Positions 1 through 9,553 of a stretch of DNA of 64,000 nt are shown here, piece by piece (the stretch's first letter is position 1; each line of letters begins with the position of its first letter). Below the pieces are notes generated by a model. That model was not told the DNA's origin and did no database searches. It saw only the letters and a program-made list of their open reading frames with translations. The stretch is from Cryobacterium sp. Y50 (GTDB lineage Bacteria > Actinomycetota > Actinomycetes > Actinomycetales > Microbacteriaceae): positions 1 to 64,000 of the forward strand of contig NZ_PJJM01000104.1 in the NCBI RefSeq assembly GCF_002929805.1. Reading direction: 5' to 3'. The translations under genes were made by a program, and so were the position numbers.

Positions 1-346
1 ACGGAACCCATTGGCTGGCTGTTGTTGTCGTTTTGTGGCTCACGCACATAGTCGGTCGTACTTGGCTGCCCGCCGAGCCGCCTTGGGTGCCGTTGGCGTC
101 ATCCGATTCGCCGCCGGGCCCGGTCGCCGCCCCCGTGCCGTTCGAGTTCGTAGACCCCTCGGCGAATACATCGACGCCGTGGCCATTGGTGAGACCGCCC
201 GAGACAAGCTCGGAGGGACATTTCCCCGTTCTGATCTCCTCAGGAGTGCACCGCGCGGATCCCGCAAAGACTGCCGTGCTCGGAACAGCGCTAAGCGTTA
301 GAACGGCGAGGGTTCCAACGATTAGCAGAAATTTGAACCGGACCAT
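1..346 (-). CDS. Secreted hypothetical protein, 3' part outside window
   Basis: The minus-strand frame is open from ATG at 346 to the window edge (115 codons, no stop). The first 27 or so residues form a classical signal peptide: Arg/Lys near the start, a hydrophobic LLIVGTLAVLTLSAV core and an Ala-rich cleavage region ending near FAG. The mature part begins with a Cys-containing segment (ARCTPEEIRTGKC) and continues into a Gly/Ser/Asn-rich stretch, so an exported, possibly wall-associated protein is inferred. Its start lies 25 nt inside the end of the upstream lipoprotein gene, which suggests translational coupling. I do not recognise the family. Confidence 0.6.
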   Translation of the reverse strand, partial: MVRFKFLLIVGTLAVLTLSAVPSTAVFAGSARCTPEEIRTGKCPSELVSGGLTNGHGVDVFAEGSTNSNGTGAATGPGGESDDANGTQGGSAGSQVRPTMCVSHKTTTTASQWVP

Positions 347-918
347 ATTGTCGACTCCGAAATCAGTAGTTGTTGGGAATCTTTCTGCGGTGTGACAAAC
401 CGGACCACCATCGGCCAACGCAAGGGGCCCTCGGAGTCATCGATTGGTTGCCCGGAAGAGTCGAGCAACCGACTGTGTGTTATGTCGAGACACAGGTAAG
501 TACGTATCTCCCAGGTCGCGTCCGGAAGAGCTGAGGACATCTGAATTTTGATTGAATCAAAGGTTGTGGAGCCCGTCAGAGACCGTCCCTCAGCTTCTAG
601 GGCTGTGCGTGATGACATGACTGCATCGTGTTCTGGGCCATTTGTGAATGCCAGGTACTTGTTCCAGGAGTCGGATCCGATTTTGCCAGCGACATCGCCA
701 GCCGACAGGTAAGCCGAGTACGTTGCCATGGCGGCGGCCAGTGCTTCTTCATTTGAGGCGAAGACCGGGGGGATCATGGTGGGCGCGGCCGCCGATGGCA
801 CGGACGTGTTGTGCGGGGTTGGGGTGGCCATGCATCCGCTGAGCAGGCTGATGGAGACCAGCAAGACAGTGTTCAGTGCAACGGTGTGCAGCAAACGGCG
901 ATGCAACGGGTTTCGCAT
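322..918 (-). CDS. Putative lipoprotein, 198 aa
   Basis: The start is taken at the ATG at 918, because the next residues (RNPLHRRLLHTVALNTVLLV) form a lipoprotein signal peptide ending in the lipobox LLSGC near residue 28. Longer upstream reading is non-coding in character. The mature protein has a Thr/Pro/Ser-rich linker followed by a compact domain starting at a repeated Ala segment (EEALAAAMATYSAYL), a pattern seen in small actinobacterial lipoproteins that follow such a helix with an NTF2-like fold; that fold assignment is inference. It overlaps the start of the downstream secreted-protein gene by 25 nt, so the two are probably one transcript. No specific function can be named. Confidence 0.75.
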   Translation of the reverse strand: MRNPLHRRLLHTVALNTVLLVSISLLSGCMATPTPHNTSVPSAAAPTMIPPVFASNEEALAAAMATYSAYLSAGDVAGKIGSDSWNKYLAFTNGPEHDAVMSSRTALEAEGRSLTGSTTFDSIKIQMSSALPDATWEIRTYLCLDITHSRLLDSSGQPIDDSEGPLRWPMVVRFVTPQKDSQQLLISESTIWSGSNFC

Positions 919-1239
919 GGGGTCACAGTAGACCGGATTGCTACAATCCCGTTTAAGTTCTCCACAGGCTGGTATCTCTTTGTGAATCACGGTATGGCTG
1001 GGCGGGCAGGGCTCCCTATGCCTGTCGCCTGGCCTGTTCGGCTGTAGCAGGTGCACGGCGTGACGGAAAGGGGAGAACTCGGCCCCGAGTGTTCGATCTG
1101 GCGGCAGGGTCGCGTCGCGTTGAGGGCCAGGCATCCCTGAAAACATTTCTTTGGGTATTCTTTGCGGATTTTTCGGTTTTAGCGCTTGTAAGCATGATTT
1201 TTCCTCGGGAATGTCGGTGGTGGGGTGTTGGGCTGATTT
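919..1239. other. Divergent intergenic region with AT-rich stretch
   Basis: This gap of 321 bases lies between the lipoprotein gene (minus) and the DUF222/HNH gene (plus). I see no supportable gene in it. A clearly AT-richer segment at about 1138-1205 is the most likely place for the promoter of the HNH gene. No convincing repeat or operator was seen. Confidence 0.4.
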
Positions 1240-3013
1240 ATGAGCACGTTGGCAGTGGATCTGACCCGGGCGGCGGTCGCTGTCGCCGCGCTGGGTGGTT
1301 CCAGTGCTGAGTTCAGTAGCGTGTCCGATCCTGAGGTGCTTGCGGCGCGCGGTCCGATCGCCGACCTGCTGCGGCTGAGTACTACGGTTGCAGCGTTGCT
1401 GGCGGGCATGATCGCGCAGCGGTCGCGGCCGCCAGCTGGGCCGGTCGGGGGTGGCGGCGCGGCACGGGTTTGGTAATGCGACGTTGATGGTGCAGGAGGC
1501 CACCGGCCTGAGCAGTATCGAAGCGGGTCGCTTGCTGGCGGTCGGGGTACTCATGAGCGAGACGGAAACTGCTGAGCGGCGAGCCGCCGAGGCCGTGCGG
1601 GAAGCTGCGTGGGCTGCTCAGGCCGCTGCCGAAGCTGCAGCGCAAGCCGAGCGGGCGGCCGCACGAGATGCCGGGCGGGTGGCCGCTTGGTGGGCCGCCC
1701 GGGAGTTGGAGCGGGCGGCAGCGTGGGTCGAATTGCACCCCGATCTGCCGCTGCCCGAGGCTGGGCCTGGTCCTGTCGTGCCGGTCGTCGCGGTTCTTCC
1801 GGCACGCCCGGTCGCGCGGCCGGTCGTGGTGGAGGTGCCGTGGCAGGCGCCGATCATGCACGCTGTCGCTCAAGGAACTTTCTCGCCCGGCGTCGGCGAC
1901 GCCCTGCTGCGGGGCCTGGGTACTCTGGATCAAGCGATCACTGCTGAGAAGCTGGCCGCTGCGCTGCGGGTGCTGTTGGTGGAGGCGCCGGGAATGAACA
2001 CCGAGCAGGCCTTCAAGCGAGCGAGGCGGTTGCGGGATGACCTTGATGCTGCGGGTATTCTGGCGCGGGAGAAGCAGGCCCGCGACGACACAACGTGGTC
2101 GTTCCCTGCTCCGCCCGCACAGGTCGCGCCGATCGCGCCAGGTGCCCCGAATACCGAGCGCACGGGCGGAACAGAGAACACCCAGAACACCCAGAACACC
2201 GACCATGCCGAGAACGCCGGCCATGCCGAGAACGCCGCCCATGCCGAGAACGCCGACAGTGCCGAGAACGCCGAGAAAACCGACAATGTCGAGAGCACCG
2301 CGGAGGCGCCGAGCGACACGCTGGCGGGCTTTGGAACAGCCAGCGGTGCGGGCGGCGAGGCAAGTCGGAGGCCAGAAGCTCGGCGCGGGGCTCAGACCAT
2401 CCACGGCACAGAACCGGCCATCAGTCATCCGGTTTTCGGATATATCGTGGGCAACCCCGCACCGGTGTCGGCGGAGACGATCGACCGGCACCTCTGCGAC
2501 ACCGGCTACCTCGGCATCCTGTTCGACCAGACCGGTCAACCCCTCAATGTTGGACGAGACCAACGTCTCTTCAACCGTGAGCAACGCCGCGCCCTCGCGG
2601 TCCGAGACGGCGGCTGCCGGTGGCCCGGCTGCGAGAAACCACCGTCTTGGACCGAAGCACACCACATCGAAAATTGGGTTGATCATGGGCTTTCCAATAT
2701 CGATCAGGCCATTCTTCTTTGCAGTCTGCATCATATGTTGCTCCATAACCGACACTGGAAGATCTGGCTTCGCGACGGCCTGTACTGGCTGCAACCCCCG
2801 ATCGAGATCAACCCCGAGCAAACTTTGATTGCCCTCCCAAGCAAGAACCCGCTCATGCTCGACCCCGCCCAGTTCGGCATACCGACGTCGACTGCGCCCG
2901 TAATTGGCGCCGAAGATACCCGCCGGTTAAGAGACGCCGATCACGACCAGCTCGACGAGAGCAATGGGAACGACTCGAGACAGGATCACCCACTCGACGA
3001 CTACCGAAACTGA
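1240..3013 (+). pseudogene. DUF222/HNH endonuclease-like protein, frameshifted
   Basis: Two overlapping frames together make one DUF222-HNH protein of the actinobacterial 13E12-repeat type. The first frame starts at ATG 1240 and ends at 1476; the second continues the same family sequence (ARHGFGNATLMVQEATGLSS) and runs to 3013. An extra C near 1425-1432 would explain the switch. The C-terminal HNH domain looks intact: RDGGCRWPGC with paired Cys, then EAHHIENW and LCSLHHMLLHNRHW, i.e. the zinc and HNH residues. Between DUF222 and HNH lies an Ala/Glu/Asn/His repeat encoded at about 2165-2290. A sequencing error cannot be excluded. A second, intact member lies at 42538-44130. Confidence 0.8.
2190..2290 (+). 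repeat. Short tandem coding repeat (HAENA-like)
   Basis: Units of about 15 bases containing GCCGAGAACGCC are repeated four to five times, preceded by shorter AACACCCAG repeats. In the HNH reading frame this gives a hydrophilic low-complexity linker (NTQNTQ, then AENAxHAENA-type units). It lies in the linker between the DUF222 and HNH domains, where length changes are probably tolerated. Confidence 0.75.
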
Positions 3014-3074
3014 CGGTTGCGCTAGCCCGTGCTTTGAGGCCGGCCCTGCAGATCGCGGTGCGTCACGGGATGGC

Positions 3075-3477
3075 AGTCTCGTTTCTGGGCAAAGGTGCAG
3101 TCTTAGCGCACGGGTCAGGGCGGCGAGCAGCAGTGTTGACGGCTCATCGAGCTGGGCGTCGCAGACGCGAATCTCCATGGTCGGATGTTCCAGGAGCAGC
3201 CGCGCATTCCACCAGATCGTGCGCAGGTCGTAGGTGCCGCCGGCGCCGTGTCAGAACGGCGAATTCACCGCAAGCGCGAGCAGCGTGGGCAGCCAGACGT
3301 GCACTCGGTTGAGCGCCTGTACACCGGCCCTCGCGGTTCGGAATGCCGACGTGTACGTGCAGCCCGTTGATGAGGTGATCAGAGAAGTTCCGCGTGTACC
3401 GCGTCGCCGACGTTTGCCGGCTGAAGTGTCGCCGGTTTGAGAAAGTTGAATTCCTCTTCAATGCCGAACGTTCGCAT
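3075..3477 (-). pseudogene. Collapsed YbdK-type carboxylate-amine ligase (GCS2 family)
   Basis: A good Shine-Dalgarno sequence (GGAGG) precedes ATG at 3477, and the first residues, MRTFGIEEEFNFL, match the start of the YbdK/GCS2 carboxylate-amine ligase family. This frame stops after about 32 residues. A second frame then gives INGLHVHVGIPNREG, the family's conserved HVHVG motif that normally lies roughly 100 residues further on. After another frame change come ALNRVHVWLPTLLALA and MEIRVCDAQLDEPSTLLLAAL, again family-like. The order is right, but an internal deletion and at least two frameshifts have destroyed the gene. The assignment is from motif order only. Confidence 0.75.
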
Positions 3478-3506
3478 TCGTCACCTCCAGCACCGTCACC
3501 GGATAG

Positions 3507-3547
3507 TACCGGCAAACCGGTATCAAGCCGATACATTCGCGTATCGG
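3507..3547. promoter_or_regulatory. Two adjacent palindromes upstream of PBP gene
   Basis: Two perfect inverted repeats lie next to each other: TACCGG-CAAA-CCGGTA (3507-3522) and CCGATAC-N6-GTATCGG (3528-3547). They sit between the divergent start of the YbdK relic and the penicillin-binding protein gene, about 105-145 bases before the latter. They could be operator sites for a dimeric regulator. Their function is unknown. Confidence 0.4.
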
Positions 3548-3652
3548 ACTGCCGACCATTTAATCAACCTCATCTGGCTAACATGATCTTTACTCGCGAA
3601 CCAGCGCGCAGGTGTTGGCTCACGCACTGGATGGCATCAGCTGGGAGTAAAC

Positions 3653-5851
3653 GTGGTTCAGGTCACTCAGATTCCAAGCAATTCAGCTCTGTCCCGTCTG
3701 CGCACACTGCACGGTGCCCTCGGTGGCCTACTCGGTTTCGTGGCCATGAGCGTTGCGGCCGGCGTGCTCGTCACCGCATCGATGACCCCGGTGGTTGCGC
3801 TCTCGGGCCTGGCCGCTACGAACACGATCTCGGTGTTTGAGAGCCTGCCCGATTACGTGAATATCGAGCCGCTGTCCCAGAAGAGCGACATCCTGGCGAC
3901 GCGCAGCGACGGAACTGTCGAACTCCTTGCCTCGTTCTATGACCAAAATCGTATCGAGGTGAGTTGGGATGCGATCAGCCAATTTGCCAAGGACGCTGCA
4001 GTGTCGGGGGAGGATCCTCGGTTCTATGAGCATGGCGGGGTCGACCTGCAGGGCACGCTGCGGGCCACGGCGACGACGGTGGCCGGCGGAGACACTCAGG
4101 GTGGGTCATCCATTACGCAGCAATACGTGAAGAACGTGTTGGTGCAGAAGTGCGAGCTTCTCGCCGACCAGCGCGCGCGTGACGCCTGCTACCGCGCAGC
4201 GACCGAGACCACTCCCGACCGCAAGCTCAAGGAGATGCGGCTGGCCATCGGGGTGGAGAAGACATACAGCAAGCGCGACATTCTGCGTCAATATTTCAAC
4301 ATCACCGGATTCGGCGGCACAGTTTATGGCATCGAGGCCGCCGCCAGCTACTACTTCAATACGACGGCTGCCCTGCTCACCCTGCCGCAGGCGGCCAGCC
4401 TGGTGGCGATCGTGAACAACCCGGTCAAGTTTCAGCTCGATCAGCCTGCGAGTGAGACCAACGGCGCTGCCGACGGGTATGCCGCGAACAAACAGCGCCG
4501 CAACTATATTTTGCGTGAAATGCTGCACCACAAGAAGCTCAGCCAGACCGATTTCGACGCCGCGGCCGCTGCGCCGGTCGAACCGATCATCACCGAACCG
4601 AGCACCGGCTGCCAGACCGCAGTGGGTAACGCCTTCTTCTGCGATTATGTGACCAAGATTCTGCAGACCGACCCCACCTTCGGCGCCGATGCGGCCACGC
4701 GCATGCTCAACTTTCGCCGGGGCGGCTACGACGTGTACACGACCCTTGACCTCGACGTGCAGAACGCGGCCGTGACGACCATGAACCAGCAGGTTCCCAA
4801 GGTCTATGCCGGTGGCGATGTAGGCGCGATCATCACGAGCGTACAGGTGGGCACCGGCCGGGTACTCGCCATGACCCAGAACAAGGACTACAGCCAGGAC
4901 CCGGCCGTGCAGGCGACCGGAGCTAACTTCACCGGCATCAACTACGCCACCGACTACGCCGAGGGCGGCTCAAGCGGGTTCCAACCCGGATCGACCTACA
5001 AAGTCTTCACACTGGCCGAGTGGCTCAAGGAAGGCCACTCGCTCAACGAAAGGGTCGACTCCCGCCGCAAGGCGAATTGGGGTACCTTCCAGGACAGCTG
5101 CTTCGGGCCTCAGAACTACAGCAGGGAGGGCTTCAACCCGCGCAACGATGCCAACGAATCGGGCACCAACTACAGTGCGCTGCAGGCCACGGTCGGCTCG
5201 ATCAACACCGGCTTTATCGGCATGGCCAAGAAGCTCGACCTGTGTGGTATCCGGCAGACGGCGGAGGCGTTTGGCATGCACCGAGCCGACGGCAACCCGC
5301 TCTCGCAGTCCGCGGCATCCATTATCGGAACCAACGAAATTGCCCCGCTCAGTATGGCCGTCGCCTTCGCCGGCATCGCGAACAAGGGGGTGACCTGTTC
5401 GCCGATCGCCATCGACCGGATCGTCGGACCTGGCGGGGTCGAGATTCCAGTGCCGTCGTCGGTCTGCACCCAATCGGTTGATGCCACGGTCGCTGCCGGT
5501 CTGGCTTACGCCATGCACCGGGTAATGGTCAGCGGCACCGGGCAGCAATCGAATTACAATACGAATCCGAATGTGCCAATGATCGGCAAGACCGGGACAA
5601 CGGATGGCGCGAAAGACACTTGGATGAGCGGCGCGAGTACCAAGGTGGCGACCGTGGTCGCGGTGGTCAGCCTCACCGGGGCGCTCAGCCAGCGGCGGCA
5701 ATTCTTCGGTCGGGACCAGATCGCGACGGCACGCCACCGCATGTGGCCGGTGGTCATGTCGGCGGCGAACGCCAAGTACGGCGGTGATGCCTTCGAGGAA
5801 CTAGCCCCCAGGGTCAGTCCACAGCCCGGGGCAACAGCGGCGGGTCGGTAG
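3653..5851 (+). CDS. Bifunctional class A penicillin-binding protein
   Basis: This is a 732-residue membrane-anchored peptidoglycan synthase that polymerises glycan chains from lipid II and cross-links stem peptides outside the membrane. One N-terminal transmembrane segment (about residues 24-50) is followed by a GT51 transglycosylase domain with EDPRFYEHGG (about 120) and GGSSITQQYVKN. The transpeptidase domain has the catalytic STYK (about 447), SIN (about 516) and KTGTT (about 646). The chosen GTG start has a GGGAG ribosome site five bases upstream. The C-terminus ends shortly after the transpeptidase domain, without a long Pro-rich or PASTA tail. Transglycosylase motif 1 has Pro where the family usually has Arg or Lys. 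Confidence 0.93.
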   Translation: MVQVTQIPSNSALSRLRTLHGALGGLLGFVAMSVAAGVLVTASMTPVVALSGLAATNTISVFESLPDYVNIEPLSQKSDILATRSDGTVELLASFYDQNRIEVSWDAISQFAKDAAVSGEDPRFYEHGGVDLQGTLRATATTVAGGDTQGGSSITQQYVKNVLVQKCELLADQRARDACYRAATETTPDRKLKEMRLAIGVEKTYSKRDILRQYFNITGFGGTVYGIEAAASYYFNTTAALLTLPQAASLVAIVNNPVKFQLDQPASETNGAADGYAANKQRRNYILREMLHHKKLSQTDFDAAAAAPVEPIITEPSTGCQTAVGNAFFCDYVTKILQTDPTFGADAATRMLNFRRGGYDVYTTLDLDVQNAAVTTMNQQVPKVYAGGDVGAIITSVQVGTGRVLAMTQNKDYSQDPAVQATGANFTGINYATDYAEGGSSGFQPGSTYKVFTLAEWLKEGHSLNERVDSRRKANWGTFQDSCFGPQNYSREGFNPRNDANESGTNYSALQATVGSINTGFIGMAKKLDLCGIRQTAEAFGMHRADGNPLSQSAASIIGTNEIAPLSMAVAFAGIANKGVTCSPIAIDRIVGPGGVEIPVPSSVCTQSVDATVAAGLAYAMHRVMVSGTGQQSNYNTNPNVPMIGKTGTTDGAKDTWMSGASTKVATVVAVVSLTGALSQRRQFFGRDQIATARHRMWPVVMSAANAKYGGDAFEELAPRVSPQPGATAAGR

Positions 5852-5867
5852 CGCCGGTTAGTCATCG

Positions 5868-8800
5868 CTAGGCGCTATGCGCCGCATTGAGATGGTGCAG
5901 GGTACCGCCGCTTGAATGCCCGCCGTGCGCGGCCAGTTCCGCAGCGTACGCGGCCGCACTGGCAGCTTCCTCGGCGGCGGCGCGCTCAACGGCATGCCGC
6001 TCCTTCACCTGCCTGGCCACGTCGAACAGATTCCAGATATTCTCCCCGGTCACCGACACTCCTCGGGCGCCAGAGCGCCGGGTGCGACCGCGCACGAGCA
6101 TGTAATTGGTCTGGAACACCTGCCCGCCGACCCGTTCCTGCGCGTCGTGAAAGAACACGACGTTGGCGACCGGTCCGGTGCCGTCGTCGAGACTGATGAA
6201 CACGACTCGGCGCCCGCCGCGCATCGGCGGCGTGTTGGTGGCCCGCCGCACTCCGGCGAGCAGCACCTCGGTGCCGCCGGGCAGGTTGCCGAGCTCGCTC
6301 GCCGGTGTCACCCCCAACTCGCGGAACAGCGTGTGAAACCGCTTCATCTGGTGCGACCCGACGGCCAGATTCAGATCGAGCAGTTCCAGATCGGTCTGGG
6401 TGCGGCCGCGCAGCTCGAGCGAGGTGATAGCGCCGGCGCGGTCACCCGAGTACCGCGGCACCGGCAACTCCACCTCGAACGCGAGCTGGTCGGCGCGAAT
6501 GACCACGGCGGTGCCACGCAGCGACTGAATGTGCGCGAGCAGTTCGTGCCGCCGGGCGCGGTCGTAGCCGATGAACGTGTCGAGGGCGCCCACCCGCGCG
6601 AGCGCCTCGAAGGTGCGCCGCCGGGGGTGCACTCGATCACGAAAGTCCTGCAGTGACCCAAACGGTTGATGCTGTGCAATGCGCGCCCGCTCCGCCTCCG
6701 TGCTGCCGACCAGTTCTGGCAGCGCCAAACGGATGCCCTGGCTCCCGTCCGCGAGATCCTCCACCCGGTAGTCGAGCGCGCTGGACTGCACGTCGAGGGG
6801 GAGCACAGGTACCCCGAGTACCCGAGCCTCGGCGACGATGAGGTCTTTGGGCCACATGCCCGGGTCGTGGGTGAGCAGCCCGGCCAGGAAGGCGGCCGGG
6901 TGGTGGGTTTTCAACCAAGCCGACTGGTAGGTGGGCAGGGCGAAGGCAGCACCGTGGGCCTTGGCGAAACCGAAGCTGCCAAACCCCGCCAACACCGTCC
7001 AGACCTGGTCGATGACCTTCTCACTAAACCCACGGGCGAGCGCTTTTTCGCGCAGGTATTCCTCAATTTGCGGCAGCTGCTCTGGCTTGCCCAGGTGCCG
7101 GCGAAAGACATCCGCTTTGCCGAGGCCGCAGCCGGTGAGTTCGTCGAACAGTCGCATGACCTGTTCGTGAAAGATCACGACGCCGTTCGTTTCGCGCAAA
7201 ATCGGTTCGAAGCGAGGGTGGATGTAGTCGGGCATCACCTCGCCGTGCCGGGCCTGCAGATACTTGAGCGGCATGTTGTTTTTCATCGGGCCGGGGCGAA
7301 ACAGCGAAATCTCCACGGTGAGGTCGTTGAATACCTCGGGTTGCAGCTTGCCGACAAGCTCCATTTGGCCGGGGGACTCGATCTGAAAGATGCCCAGGGT
7401 GCGGGTGGAACGAATGAGCTCGAAGGTTTTCGCATCGTCGAGTGGCACCCGGTCGAGGTCGATACTTTCGCCGGTGAGTCGGTGGTGCTCTTCAACGGCG
7501 TGCGCCATCGCCGATTGCATGCGCACGCCGAGAATGTCGAGTTTGATCAGCCCCATCGGATCCATGTCGTGTTTGTCGTACTGCGACATGGGCAGGCCCA
7601 TGCCGCTCGCCTGCACCGGGGTGCGGTCGAGCAGGCTCGCATCGGAGAGAATCACGCCGCAGGGGTGCACCGAGATGTGCCGGGGGAGCCGGTCAAGCTT
7701 GGCGGTGAGGTCGACGAGCAGGTCGAGCTGTTGCGACTCACGCACCTCGGCGGCGAGGGCCTCGAGTTCGGGCTTCTCCTCGAGGGCGCGGCGAAAGTCG
7801 CGGGCGTTGAATCGCCACATCTGCTTGGCGATCACGTTGATCTGGGCATCGGGCAGGCCGAGGGCCAGACCGGCGTCGCGCACGGCACCGCGGCCGCGGT
7901 AAGCGTTGGTCATCGACATGAGCGAGACCCGGTCGCTGCCGAAGGCACGAAACACCTCGCGGTAGATGTCGTGTCGCCTGGCCGATTCGACGTCGATGTC
8001 GATATCGGGCAACGTCTGGCGTTCGGGGGAGAGAAAACGCTCCCAGAGCAGCCCGTTCGCGATCGGTTCGACCGAGGAGGTGCGCAGCGCATAGTTGAGC
8101 ACCGAGCCGACCCCCGAGCCGCGCGCTTGAATGCGGATGCCCATGCCACGAATAATGTCGGCCACCCGTGACACCGTGAGAAAGTAGCTGGCAAAACCTA
8201 AGTGTTCGACCGTTTTCATCTCGTGGGCGAGCTGGGCATGGGCCGCTTCGACCGCGCGCGAGCCGCTCGCCGAGTACAGGTCGGCGATACCGCTACGGGC
8301 GCGCCGCCACAGTTCGGTGACCGGGTCGCCGGTGACGCCGATGATGCGCGCCTCCGGCATGCGCGGGCGCCCCAACCCGATATCGAGAACCGGGTCGAGG
8401 CTGCAGCGGTCGGCGAGCTGCTCGGTGTCACGCAGCAGCCGTTCGAGCGCCCCGTCATCGTGCAGACCGGCATCGACGACCATGCGGGCCACCTGGCGCA
8501 TCGCTCCGGCCGGTTTGAGCCAGGCCTGGCCGTTGGTTTGTGGGGTTTCGAGTTCGGCGAGCGGTAGCAGATAGCGCGCGGCGTCGGCGAGATCGGCGGT
8601 GACCGCCTCGCCGGGCGTGCCGTACCGCACGGCATTGCTGAGCACTGCAGGGAGCCCGGCGTTTTCGGCGAGGGCGAGCATGCGCGTGGCCGGGGTCACG
8701 CTGCCGACGGTGCCGCTTTCGGCCAGGTGACAGACGATTTCGAGTACGACGGCCTGTGTGGGCAGGGCCCCCTGCCAGAGGGCGAGCCGCGCCGCGGCAT

Positions 8801-9284
8801 CTGAATTGTCGCGCCGGCCGATTGCGAGACCGACGTCGGAGTCTGGTCCGAGCAGCACGCTAAGCGAAGCGAGGCCGGCCAGATCGGCCAGCCGGGCGCG
8901 CGAAATGCTCGGCTCGGCGCTACCGGTTGTGATCGCAGAGCGGTGACCGGCATCGCCGGCGTGAGCGGCACTGACCGCCCGGCAGAGTGCGGCGTACCCG
9001 CGACCGTTGGTATCGCCGTGGGCGAGCACGACCACCCGGCCGAGCGAGCGGTACTCCTCGTCGTGCACGGCGAGTTCGGCGCCGAGCCCGGGGCGGATGC
9101 CCGCGGCAACGCAGGCGCGCACATGTTTGACGGCGCCGTAGAGTCCGTCACGGTCGGTGACGGCGAGAAACGTTGCACCCTGTGCGGCCGCCTGCTCGGC
9201 CAGAACTTCGGGAAGCGTCACCCCATAGTGGGTCGAGTAGGCACTCGCGACGTGCAGGTGCGGGAAGTTCGGTGCGCTGTTCAT
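5868..9284 (-). CDS. dnaE2: Error-prone DNA polymerase III alpha subunit
   Basis: At 1138 residues it has the size and order of the DnaE2/ImuC family: an N-terminal PHP domain starting FPHLHVASAYSTHYG, the polymerase core with PDIDIDVES and the SVHPCGVILSD and YDKHDMDPMGLIKLDILG segments, and a C-terminal OB-type region. DnaE2 performs mutagenic translesion synthesis after DNA damage, in mycobacteria together with ImuA' and ImuB. The start at 9284 is fixed by an ATGA overlap with the upstream DUF6504 frame and by the PHP domain starting at once. No imuA'/imuB lies next to it here, although ImuB normally links DnaE2 to the beta clamp. Confidence 0.95.
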   Translation of the reverse strand: MNSAPNFPHLHVASAYSTHYGVTLPEVLAEQAAAQGATFLAVTDRDGLYGAVKHVRACVAAGIRPGLGAELAVHDEEYRSLGRVVVLAHGDTNGRGYAALCRAVSAAHAGDAGHRSAITTGSAEPSISRARLADLAGLASLSVLLGPDSDVGLAIGRRDNSDAAARLALWQGALPTQAVVLEIVCHLAESGTVGSVTPATRMLALAENAGLPAVLSNAVRYGTPGEAVTADLADAARYLLPLAELETPQTNGQAWLKPAGAMRQVARMVVDAGLHDDGALERLLRDTEQLADRCSLDPVLDIGLGRPRMPEARIIGVTGDPVTELWRRARSGIADLYSASGSRAVEAAHAQLAHEMKTVEHLGFASYFLTVSRVADIIRGMGIRIQARGSGVGSVLNYALRTSSVEPIANGLLWERFLSPERQTLPDIDIDVESARRHDIYREVFRAFGSDRVSLMSMTNAYRGRGAVRDAGLALGLPDAQINVIAKQMWRFNARDFRRALEEKPELEALAAEVRESQQLDLLVDLTAKLDRLPRHISVHPCGVILSDASLLDRTPVQASGMGLPMSQYDKHDMDPMGLIKLDILGVRMQSAMAHAVEEHHRLTGESIDLDRVPLDDAKTFELIRSTRTLGIFQIESPGQMELVGKLQPEVFNDLTVEISLFRPGPMKNNMPLKYLQARHGEVMPDYIHPRFEPILRETNGVVIFHEQVMRLFDELTGCGLGKADVFRRHLGKPEQLPQIEEYLREKALARGFSEKVIDQVWTVLAGFGSFGFAKAHGAAFALPTYQSAWLKTHHPAAFLAGLLTHDPGMWPKDLIVAEARVLGVPVLPLDVQSSALDYRVEDLADGSQGIRLALPELVGSTEAERARIAQHQPFGSLQDFRDRVHPRRRTFEALARVGALDTFIGYDRARRHELLAHIQSLRGTAVVIRADQLAFEVELPVPRYSGDRAGAITSLELRGRTQTDLELLDLNLAVGSHQMKRFHTLFRELGVTPASELGNLPGGTEVLLAGVRRATNTPPMRGGRRVVFISLDDGTGPVANVVFFHDAQERVGGQVFQTNYMLVRGRTRRSGARGVSVTGENIWNLFDVARQVKERHAVERAAAEEAASAAAYAAELAAHGGHSSGGTLHHLNAAHSA

Positions 9285-9553
9285 CCCCAGTCCAATGCTA
9301 AAGTCCAGGATCCGTCCGTGCCGCGGCGCAGGTCGTACCGGTGCTGCTCTTCGCCGCCCCGGCTGGCATCGAGCCGCCACAGCTCGGTGTCGATGCGGGT
9401 GGGCGTTCCCTCGTTCTCCCACCAGCGGGTGCGCTTGAACACCGCCTGTGGTTGCCCGATGACGGTGTGCTCGAATCGATTCCAAATGAACGCGCGCGGG
9501 TCGCCATCAGCGGACAGCTCAACGTCAACCGGTGTATCAATAATCTGGGGCAG
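9281..9553 (-). CDS. DUF6504-like small protein, possible CTG start
   Basis: This 90-codon frame ends in an ATGA overlap with dnaE2. It reads IIDTPVDVELSADGDP, RAFIWNRFEHTVIGQP, TRWWENEGTPTRIDTELW and ends WTLALDWG, the pattern of the small DUF6504 protein usually encoded between imuB-type polymerases and dnaE2. No ATG, GTG or TTG exists between the upstream in-frame stop and the conserved part. A CTG at 9553 has GGGAGG five to six bases upstream and is the best candidate start. Alternatively the gene lost its proper 5' end when a neighbouring imuB was deleted. Its biochemical role is unknown. Confidence 0.6.
   Translation of the reverse strand: MPQIIDTPVDVELSADGDPRAFIWNRFEHTVIGQPQAVFKRTRWWENEGTPTRIDTELWRLDASRGGEEQHRYDLRRGTDGSWTLALDWG

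Noticed and set aside
6666..8171. 501-aa plus-strand frame opposite dnaE2
   Set aside because: It is the complement of a well-supported DnaE2 coding region and has no recognisable motifs.
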